Below the pieces are notes generated by a model, which searched no databases, was not told where the DNA came from, and saw only the letters and a list, made by a program, of their open reading frames with translations. A program made the translations under genes and the position numbers. This document shows, one piece after another, positions 43,078-51,700 of a stretch of DNA of 64,000 bases (the first letter of the stretch is position 1; every line of letters begins with the position of its first letter). The stretch comes from Symbiodinium sp. CCMP2592 (taxonomy: Eukaryota > Sar > Dinophyceae > Suessiales > Symbiodiniaceae): positions 198,955 through 262,954 of the forward strand of contig CAJNDT010005434.1 in NCBI GenBank assembly GCA_905221615.1, read 5' to 3'.

Positions 43078-44914
43078 GACGTTCAGATCCGTACGCTGGG
43101 GCCCCGTATCTATCGCCATGCGACTTAGCGATGCGGTCACGGTTCTTACGCATCCGTTCTCTAGTTAGATGCTCCCTAATGGCATTGACGAGGAATTCAT
43201 ACGTGTGTACGGGGTTTCCTTCCTTTGCCCTGTCGTACAGCTGAAGATCGTACTTGATGTGGTGGGATTTCCGAATTTCCCTCAGCAAAATGTCCCTCAA
43301 GGTAACTTCATCCGGAACATGACTCATTCCAGCAATCACCGACTCGAAGTTGTAAAGGAAGGTAGCCAAGTCGTCCCCAACCAACTTCACTTTTAAAAGG
43401 TCTTCTACGCTATAGAGGCTTCCGACTTCTTCATTAGTCTTAAAGTGTTGATGAAACATCCACAATACTTGTCTTCCCCTGACGGCACGTCCTCCTGTGG
43501 CCTCTGTTTCTTTGAAGTTTAGGACTTGCCTTGAAATCTCTCCTCTAGCGACTCTGGTAAGTGCAGCCAACAACTTCGTGTCCAATGTTAAGAATTTCCC
43601 AGTGTCATGTAAGGACTTGAGGGTAGCCTCTTTATCATATACTTCCTGCACCCAGCGAAATGCCTCATCCGGGCGATCGCTCGCAGCCCGCACAATCTCG
43701 CGGACCGAGATCCGCCACGATCGGTAGGTCTCTGGATTAGGGTAATCGGGAAGCTTGATACTTTCGGCTTCTTTCACCTTTGGTTTGCCCTCTTCATCTT
43801 CGGTCTTAGGGGTAAGCAAGCGTGCTGCCCTAATCAATGCCTCAGCTCCGAAATCAACATGTGGAACCCCTTCTGGGTCAACAGTCGCCGGCTTACCCGC
43901 TTGGGCAGCTTTAGGAGACTTTTCCTTTTGTGGCTCTCTGTTCTCAAACCCAGGTGGTACAGAAGTTCCTTGCGGAGGTTCCTGAGCTTGCGGCGTTCTT
44001 CCGAAGATGTCCTTCATATTCTCGGGAATCTCAAATGGATTTGAGAACGGGACAGCAGGATTAGGTCCTGGCTTCGGCGTGGCATATTGTTTGCCCGCTT
44101 CGTCCGCATTGGCTTCCATTCTTAGGGCTCGTTCTGCGGCAGCCAGTTCATCCTGCAGTCTGTCGTTTTGTGCACTCATTTCAGCGATTTCAGTAATGAA
44201 ACGCCGTTCCATACTCGCTTCGGTTTCTTCAAGAACTTGTTTGAATCGCATTCCAAGAAAATCAAGATGTTGTGCTTTGTTGCGTTCGCTCTCAGCAATC
44301 AGAGTAGTTCTGAGCTTAGCGATTTCCGACTGATGTCGTTGTTGGAAAATTGATTCCAGAATGTTCATTTCATTCCTGCATGTTGCAACTTCGTTCAACA
44401 AAAACTTTTCCCTTTGGGATGCGTTGAACTCAAATTCCGCAAACTGTGCTTCGCATTCTGCCATCTTCACCTCATGAAGGCGCTCGGCCTGTTCAGCCAT
44501 GCCAGCCATTCTCACAAGATTATCATGCGATTGTTGGTTCAGAATGCTTGCGTGTCTTCTTTCAGCATCTGCCTCCGTTCGCTCTATTGCCATTCTTTGT
44601 TGTTCGGCTGTTTCACCCTGGTTCACAACATTGTACAAGGTATACTGTACGTTTGAGATGTCGACCGTTGGATTTGAGACAAATGGAGATAGGGTAGGAC
44701 CCACTGGACCGAAGATCCTATCAAGTGCTTGGGATCCTGAGCTCGGTGCCGTAGGGCCCGCGCCAGCTGCTGTAAGTTGTTCATCAAGCAGTCGATCTCT
44801 TGTTTCGTCGTCCATCTCGTCCGATGATACTTCGGTTGTTTCTCCCTTCTCAGTAGTGAGCAGAGAGGGCGAAGTGCTCATGTACCAATGTGAATACCAG
44901 TGTAAGAATACCAC
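41729..44914 (-). CDS. Retro-A copy 1 gag and protease
   Basis: A 1061-codon frame; the Met at 44881 (MSTSPSLLTTEKGE) is an alternative start. A long coiled coil (~residues 90-270), a capsid-like helical region (~385-560), an SR/RS-rich basic stretch, then two CCCH zinc fingers (VCYDFQKGKCTRGDKCKFLH and ICTFWKKGKCNKGKDCRFLH, C-x7-C-x5-C-x3-H) in place of the usual CCHC knuckle. Near the C-terminus FLADTGSEEDLI gives the D-T-G active site of an aspartic protease (Asp ~907), followed by LITANGPVQG. Gag would package RNA, and protease would cleave the polyproteins. Confidence 0.85.
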   Translation of the reverse strand: MVFLHWYSHWYMSTSPSLLTTEKGETTEVSSDEMDDETRDRLLDEQLTAAGAGPTAPSSGSQALDRIFGPVGPTLSPFVSNPTVDISNVQYTLYNVVNQGETAEQQRMAIERTEADAERRHASILNQQSHDNLVRMAGMAEQAERLHEVKMAECEAQFAEFEFNASQREKFLLNEVATCRNEMNILESIFQQRHQSEIAKLRTTLIAESERNKAQHLDFLGMRFKQVLEETEASMERRFITEIAEMSAQNDRLQDELAAAERALRMEANADEAGKQYATPKPGPNPAVPFSNPFEIPENMKDIFGRTPQAQEPPQGTSVPPGFENREPQKEKSPKAAQAGKPATVDPEGVPHVDFGAEALIRAARLLTPKTEDEEGKPKVKEAESIKLPDYPNPETYRSWRISVREIVRAASDRPDEAFRWVQEVYDKEATLKSLHDTGKFLTLDTKLLAALTRVARGEISRQVLNFKETEATGGRAVRGRQVLWMFHQHFKTNEEVGSLYSVEDLLKVKLVGDDLATFLYNFESVIAGMSHVPDEVTLRDILLREIRKSHHIKYDLQLYDRAKEGNPVHTYEFLVNAIREHLTRERMRKNRDRIAKSHGDRYGAPAYGSERRPSSRGGRGRSMSRSSSKSRTSSKGSSQRTPPRSQSPKTQQVCYDFQKGKCTRGDKCKFLHKPKSRSPSPHRTPQKKINAICTFWKKGKCNKGKDCRFLHQDKPNPTDAAPTEQAAPAKNDEKPRSPTPDPKAKKEKKHRGRSKSKEKSGGRTAACCISYALAAVPNGQGVKGDASGTFKKLRFKEKPSIREIPLDGKGKKHRTKPRTFEVCYLDAESCPKPPVQDLSTAIRTANELARIMSCMLNGIESHCEYECTDDCEEGEIPVAVLKCELCSSVERTACSSFNAGLEFLADTGSEEDLISRHDHSIYYPEAPIENASRPVNLITANGPVQGIKSTNIPMPELKQNIECYLLESTPPVCSVGRRCMDDGYDFHWPAGKVPYFIAPDGKVIKCKMKGRVPVISNDDSVASPASADDSQKSAGTQVFNAGTVKVELAAPAEDESSGFQ

Positions 44915-44946
44915 GGAGACAAAGTCAGCGAATACGGCTGATAACC
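44915..44946 (-). promoter_or_regulatory. Retro-A copy 1 leader and possible primer-binding site
   Basis: On the minus strand the sequence right after the LTR is GGTTATCAGCCGTATTCGC. This resembles copia primer-binding sites of the TGGTATCAGAGC type (initiator tRNA-Met), but with differences. Leader length is only about 32-65 nt depending on the start codon chosen. Confidence 0.4.
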
Positions 44947-45097
44947 TATAGAATACACCAAAACCGTTAAGCCATGAGCGGTAACGCTAACCTTTTACTC
45001 AGAGGGCTTGAGCACGGAAGTCACAGTATATAGTACACAACATGATGACTGTACACGACCATACAAACTCCTACGCAAGCTGCGATGCAAAACTACA
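44947..45097 (-). repeat. Retro-A copy 1 5' LTR
   Basis: 151 bp, no difference seen from 21601-21751. Followed on the plus strand by GGAAA (45098-45102), the second copy of the target duplication. Confidence 0.9.
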
Positions 45098-45102
45098 GGA
45101 AA

Positions 45103-46539
45103 GACTATAAAAAAGCCGGAAAGGCCAGGAAGAGGCCAGGCAGAGGCCAGAAAAGGCTAGGAAGAGGCCAGGAAGAAGCCGGACCTGGAAATTGCTTCCG
45201 GGGAAGGAGCGAGTATTACAAAATCGACTTTGGGAACAGAAATTAAGGACCAGCTCCAAAATTGAGGTTTGGGACCAAAACTTAAGGACCGGAGCTCGAG
45301 AATTCAGGTTTGGGATTTAAAATAAGGAGCTGGGCTGCAAAAGTAAGGTTTTGGACCCAAAATTAAGGACCGGAGCTCGAGAATTCAGGTTTGGGACTTT
45401 GGGACCAGAAATTAAGGACCTGGTCTCCCAAATTAAGGTTTGGTGCCCAAAATGAAGGACCGGAGCTCGAGAATTAAGGTTTGGCACGTAAATTAAGGAC
45501 TTGGTCTCCAAAATTAAGGTTTGGTACCCAAAATTAAAGACCGGAGCTCGAGAATTAAGGTTTGGCACGTAAATTAAGGACCTGATCTCCAAAATTAAGG
45601 TTTGGTACCCAAAATTCAGGACCGGAGAAAGCCCGCAGAAGGCCCCCACAAAGCCTTCAGAGGCCCTGCCCCCGCAAACCCTGCAGGTCTGGTCCCCAAC
45701 AAGCGAACAAGACCCCCAGAAAGCCTTCAGAAGCCCTTCACATGGCACCAAAAAGCCTTTCGAGGCTCCCCACAAAGCCACCAGAAGGCCCCCACAAAGC
45801 CTTCAGAGGCCCTGCCCCCGCAAACCCTGCAGAGGCCCTGCAAGGCAGCATCCAGAAAGCCCAGAAGGCACCAGAAGGCCACTATAAACCTCCCAGAAGG
45901 GCCCCAGAAGGCTTGAACCCAGCCAGGATTTTGTCACTTCGGGACTGGATGTTGTCACTTCGGGCTTGGATTTTGTCATTTGGGGCTTGGATTTTAGGTA
46001 GAGCTGAAATGAAGGACGGCAAAGCTCCAGAAGGCACCAGGCACCAGAAGCTCTGGTCCCCAACAAAGCGAACAAGGCCCCAGAAAGCCTTCAGAAGCCC
46101 TTCACATGGCCCTAAAAAGCCTTTCGAGGGCTCCCCACAAAGCCACCAGAAGGCCCCCACAAAGCCTTCAGAGGCCCTGCCCCCGTAAACCCTCCAAAGC
46201 CCCTGCAAGGCACCATCCAGAAACCACCAGAAGGCCGTAGAAAACCTCCCAGAAAGGGCCTGAACCCAGCCTGGATTTTAAGAAGCACCCAGAAGGCCAC
46301 CAGAAGAGTTTGAGGAGGCTTCCTCTAAACTATATAAGCCCCCCTTGATAGGGGGGGTTGGGGGGGTAGACAACCCTAAGCCCGTTCAAGGTTTGAAATT
46401 AGGGTGGGAGGGCGGGCATTGCAGCTCATGCGCCGACCCCAACCACTTCATGGAGGGGTCGACAGCGCACTCGCAGCGAAAACCCTAAACCCTAAACCCC
46501 TGACACCCTAAACTCCTAAACCCCTAAAACCCTAAACCC
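45103..46539. repeat. Satellite and CCAGAAGGCCCC-type repeats
   Basis: 45103-45620 continues the AATTAAGGACCGGAGCTCGAG satellite. 45621-46310 holds long units such as CACAAAGCCACCAGAAGGCC and CTTCAGAGGCCCTGCCCCCG, repeated near 45640, 45770 and 46135. 46330-46475 is unique, and 46476-46539 is CCCTAAA-type. Frames here are repeat artefacts. Confidence 0.85.
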
Positions 46540-46742
46540 TGCCAGTGAAATCCCTGGTGCTGCTGGTGCTGCTCCTCACAATCAACAGTGTGCTTGGACA
46601 CGCAGCATTCTGGTTGAAAACAGCAGTGCGGCTTCCCTTAGATTGCACCGTTCGCCGTGCCATACTACGAAGCCTTCTTCCTGCGGTGCCCCAGTCAGCT
46701 TGTGCAACCCGGCTACCGTCCTACAACACGTCGCTGCCTGCA
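46540..46742 (+). repeat. Retro-B 5' LTR
   Basis: 203 bp, TG...CA ends. It differs from the 3' LTR mainly by one extra 9-bp unit in a GGTGCTGCT duplication. Confidence 0.9.
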
Positions 46743-46756
46743 TGGTAGCGGAGCTC
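46743..46756 (+). promoter_or_regulatory. Retro-B primer-binding site
   Basis: TGGTAGCGGAGCTC begins directly at the LTR end. It has the TGG start expected for pairing with a tRNA CCA end and resembles the initiator-Met type (TGGTATCAGAGC) common in copia elements. Confidence 0.7.
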
Positions 46757-46818
46757 TGAGGAGCTCAAGAGCAGTCGATCCAGGGACAAGTCTGTTGAGC
46801 GTTCGCCCTCAACAGAGA

Positions 46819-48729
46819 ATGGCGGCGAGTGGAGGAACCGGCAACCGGACTAAGGACGGAGTGCCGATATGGGATGGTGAAGCAGGGAGCTTCAACGACT
46901 TCGAGGAGGCATGCTTGATGTATGAGCAGTCAGTGGCCCGTGAAAAGCGGTATCTGGCTGGTCCCAAGATACTCGCGGAACTGACAGGTTCGGCGAGGAG
47001 ATTGGTGGCAGGGAAAACCGCGACTTGGCTCTCCTACAATGGTGGGGTAGGAGAACTTCTACGTCATTTGCGGTCGTGCCTGGGGCGTCCACAAATCTCC
47101 GAGCTCAGCGAGTACCTCAACCGCTACTTCAAGCATAGCAGACGGCGACCACAAGAGACGATCAATGACTACGTTACACGGAAGTGCGAAGTTTACCTCC
47201 GAGCCCAACAAGCACTTCGAAGAGTCGCCCCCTTCCATGGTCCTCGGAAGGCCACCAAGGCAGCCTCAGCTGGATGGCCTGGACAATGGACGGGATCAAG
47301 GAGGAGCAGCTACGATTCGGGAGCCCATGTTCACGCCTCTGAGCCCGCAGCTGAAGTTCAAAGTGCAGCACCGGTGGCCAGCGCCACTGCAACCGGCGGT
47401 GAAGAAGAGGGTGATGAGCACGAGGATGGTCAGGCCTCATGGGGTTGGGGTCAGAACCACGAACCTCCGAGCTACTGGCAAACAGGCTGGCAGGGTCACA
47501 GCTTCGGGGCTTAGCCCCTGGTGGCAGTGGTCCAGCGCTTCTTCGTGGAGTGCCTCTTCCTGGCAGGCCGAGGAGGACTACGTGATCGAGGAGATGCCAG
47601 AGCTCCTTCCGGATTATGTGCAGGGCTGGTACCTCCTACAAGATGCCGGGCTGACGACCCAGGAAAAGAACGTTGTGCAGACCGCCCTACAAGGCGACTT
47701 CTCCTTACAGAAGGTGGCCCAAGAACTCAGGAACCAGTGGTCCGGGAATGAACTTCTTCGACGAGATCCGGCAGGTCGCCAGAGCGGCTATACCTCGGCG
47801 ACTACGTGGAGGCCGAGGAGGTTGAGAATGAGGAAGACGACGAGGCGACCGAGTACGTGGAGGACCACTTGAACGAGGAAGGACAAGAGCTGTGGGATGA
47901 AGCAGAGGGCGAAGTTCAAGGTGCCATGGCCGTGATGCAGCAAGCCCGTCGGACCTTACGGGATGCACGAACACGACAGCACAACGTGAGGCTCTCCCGA
48001 CAGTACTACCAGCATGGCAACAAGGGCAAAGGCAAAGGACGAGGACAGAGTGGACCCAAGGACGACACGGCAATGACATGTTTGCGGTGTGGATTGGTCG
48101 GGCACCGGGTGGCCAACTGTCCACAGCCACCGACGTCGCAAGCAAGTACCCAGGCGGTGGCCACATCCTCTTTGATCTGCTTCAGCGACGCGCCGGCGGA
48201 AAATCAGGAAGCCTTTGCCACCGGAGTCACAACAACATCCGAAGCTGTACAACAAGGAAAGGCCGTCGTTGATGGCGGTGCGACCAGGACTTTGGCCTCC
48301 ATCGAGGCAATGGAAGCCATCATGAAGCTCAACGAGAAGAAGCACGGCAAGACCATGTTGGCGGAGCTCAACATGGATGAGCGACCAGTGTTCGGCTTCG
48401 GGAACGGGTCGGAGAACCGCTGTGCATCGACAGCACAGCTCCAGATCCAGGCGAACAGTCAACCGGGACGCCTGAGAGTGCACTGCTTAGACCATGGAGA
48501 TGGGCCCTTGCTTCTGTCAGTAGATTCGTTGAGGAGTTTGGGTGCCATCATAGATTTTGAACATGATTTGATTTGTTTTAGGAAACTGGATCCGAAGAGG
48601 CTGGTGCGAGCCGAGCGCTCGGCTACAGGCCACCAGCTGTTGGATATGACTGAAGATTGGTACAAGGATTCAGTGAGCACTCGCGAAGCAGCGCCCAGTC
48701 TGGCAGCATTTGTGGTTGCCGACTGCTAG
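46819..48729 (+). CDS. Retro-B gag and protease (broken frame)
   Basis: Starts MAASGGTGNRTKDGVPIWDG at 46819. A capsid-like helical region follows (FEEACLMYEQ ... YLNRYFKHSRRR). Coding potential then moves between frames (about 47230, again near 47480 and 47800), so at least two indels or frameshifts are present. The last frame (47806-48729) holds a CCHC knuckle, CLRCGLVGHRVANC (C-x2-C-x4-H-x4-C), and an aspartic protease with DGGAT at the active site (AVVDGGATRTLAS), ending at TAG 48727-48729. Confidence 0.7.
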
Positions 48730-48756
48730 GGACAACTCCTCCATGACTCCAGTCCC

Positions 48757-51700
48757 GTGGGGAAAATGGAGGTCTCGCAATTGACGGGACAGGGTAGCAG
48801 TTCCGAAGTAGAATCTGCTGCGGTAATTAGTTCTGAGATCAGGAACCAGAAGGGAAGTGATAGTGAGCTTAGGGGTAGAGCTTCTTTTGCTTCTCCATGC
48901 ATGAGTGAGTGTGGCGATGATAGACCAAAGGAGTCGATCAGGAATGACAGCAGTTGTTCTGGAGGCCATTCAGCTTCAAGCAGATCCTCGCCCGGCTCCA
49001 CTAGCCCATCCTCAGATCTTCGCGGGCGCAATGTACAAGATGACGAAGGCGCAGCTCACCGAGGAACTCAAGAAGTACGGCGAGCACCCCGCCAAGGCCT
49101 GGACCAAGGTGGAGATCAGGGCCCGCCTCCTGGAGCTCCAGAATCGCGATACCGAGCCCACGCAGAAGGAGATGAACTCGACGACCCTCGAGACGATGAC
49201 ACGCGAGCTACGCAAGGCCTCGAAGACCAAGGACCTACTCAGAACCTTCTGCGCGGAGGAGCTCGAGCTACAGCTCACCGGGAACGAGACCAAGCCGCAG
49301 CTGGAGATGAAAGGAATGCGCGCCATCCTACAGAGGGCACCAGCGGAGGCCAGGGACATTGTGGGCTTCGGTCGCCACAGCGAGCTTCGCTACGAGGACA
49401 TCCAGAAGACCCACATCGACTACGGGCGATGGGTGATGCAGACAGCTCGCGAGGGACCACAGGATTGCGATCCCCGTTTGAAGAGATTGGCGGATTGGCT
49501 GGAGACACACCCTCTGGCGACGAACAAGAACAAGGTGCCGGTCGGCGAGATGCTTGGGAACTTCCCAACAGCCGGCTACGGGACCATGGCGACGCCGGGA
49601 ACCTCGTCTACGGCGGCCCCAAAGCACTTCAGCCGCGCAGCCGGGAGACTCCTGGTGGAAAAGGAAGGAAAGTCCGATTCCAATGCCTCGTCGCCGGAGG
49701 TGCTTGTGGATGCGGATGCCAAGAAGTTGGAGCAGAACCAGAAGTTGGACGAGATGGCGAGCATGATTGCCAAGCTCCAGGCCGAGATGGCAGCGATGAA
49801 GGGCGAGACCCGCGAGCCACCGCGCAAGCAGGCGATCCAGTCGGACGAGGACACCATGACGGATGGGTCGTTCGTGGCGATCAAACCACGCTCACCGAGG
49901 ACAGGACCCTGAGTGTGAGGGCTGAAGCGGGTACCAATAGGCCGAGCCAAGGCAGTCAATCTGAGATGAGTAATCAACTGGGTGAGCACAAGGCCCGTAA
50001 CTTAGATGAAGCTTCTAATGCTATTGTTCCTGAGATCTTCCAGGCCCTGGCAGGATATGATCGGCCGTTTTTGATGGAGTGTGGCGCTCATTCCAACAGC
50101 CTACTGGCACAGAGGGTTCGCGAACTGACCAAAAACCCAGAAGCGGCAGTGAGTTGCGGGGTTTGGAACGGTTGTGATCTAAGTACGAAAGAGGGACTGA
50201 GGCTCCAACTTGATAGGATCAGGCTCGAGAGGCCCCAACATGTGTGGATTACTCCGGAATGTAAAGGATACAGTCCTATGCAAAACATGAACATGAAAGA
50301 CGAAGCCCAGAAGGCCCAGGTTCTGAAACAGAAGGAACAAGACCTCCGAATCCTGATTGCCGTGACCTGTGTGGCTAACTTGTGTATTCAAAGTGGCATT
50401 CATGTGACCATTGAGATGGCCGACAAAAGCCAAGCTTGGAGACTCCCAGTTTGTCAACAATGGACCTCGAAACTGAACTTGTTTTCTGCGGTGACCCGAG
50501 GTTGTGCAGTGAATCTGAGAGATGTACATGATCACAAGTTGGTTCAGACAGGATGGAAAATCATGACCACATGTAAGCGGATGGCTCAAAGCATGAACCT
50601 GCCATGTCGTTGTGACAAGCAATACAAGCACGGTACTAGACAAGGCAAGGTAACCACCGACGACGGCCCATATACAACCGAGTACGCCGCCAGAGCGGCA
50701 CGCATTCTCGTGCAGGAACTGTCCCACCAAGGGACACTACAGGAGTGTGCAGGGATTTCTCAGTTGTTGGAGGGTTTCGGAGAAGGTGAGTTTTGCACTT
50801 GTGGAGAGGCTTCAGGGATGAAGTTACCAGTGGAGTGCGCTAGTTGCCTTAAGGGAAGACAAGCAGTTCAGGTTTTTCAGAGTTGTTTGGCTGAAGGACA
50901 AGAGGACTTTGAGCATGCGGTAGGACTGGAGTGTTTCGGAAATTCGGAAGCGGACTCCTGTGATGCGGAAGTGGAACTTCTTCAGGACAACAAAAGCCTT
51001 GAGACCCAAGCCCAAAACAGCCTCCAGGCCCGCGACTTCAGTCATGAAACCTGCGAACAAATGTTGAAGCAACTGCCCTTCAAGACCTCAAAGCAACACC
51101 GAGGTGCAGTGAAAGAACAGAAGCCCCGATACATTGCGTTCGGACTCTACTCACACGGTAACCACTATGGAGTGACCAAGCAAAGCCAAGCTTTTCCCCA
51201 CACTTGTAGGCACATACTGAAGTACTTAGAGCATTGGAGTCCCGAGCCTGTGCATTGCACCTCCTTTGTGGTTAATGATAACTGTCATTTGGACATTCAC
51301 CGTGATGTGCATAACCTCCCCGACACCCCCAACTACCTTATCGGCCTCGGGAAGTACACTGAGGGAGAGCTGTGGGTTGAAGATTCAGGCGAGTCTTTGG
51401 AAGGTGAAGTTTCCAGTCGCAGGTTGTTGAAGGGTCACTGGGTCCAGGGACATAAGAAGGATGCGTTTCAGAGGGTGATTCAGTTTTCCGGTAGGAAGTG
51501 GCATGGGACTCAGAATTGGAAAGGGAATCGGGTGACCCTAAGTGCTTACAGCAGCAGGGGTTGGGTGCGCGTTGATGAGGACTTGAAGCAGCATCTCCGC
51601 AACTTAGGTTTTTCAGGGCCCCCACCCGAAAGAGTAGAGGCCGCTCATGTGCTTAGGAGCAAACAGGTTTGGAGTGGGCCCCTCAAACAGCAAAGCAACA

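Larger units (their letters stand above)
21601..45097 (-). mobile_element. Retro-A copy 1: copia-class LTR retrotransposon, with a 10-kb nested insertion
   Basis: Both ends carry a 151-bp LTR (21601-21751 and 44947-45097) that looks identical, flanked by 5-bp direct repeats GGAAA (21596-21600 and 45098-45102). On the minus strand the LTR runs TGTAGTTTTG...GTATTCTATA. Order on the minus strand: LTR, leader, gag-protease, integrase part 1, foreign palindrome (31017-41146), integrase part 2, reverse transcriptase, RNase H, extra C-terminal domains, 3' UTR, LTR. Without the insertion it would be about 13.4 kb, long for a copia element. Identical LTRs imply a recent insertion, and the palindrome arrived later still. 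Confidence 0.9.
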
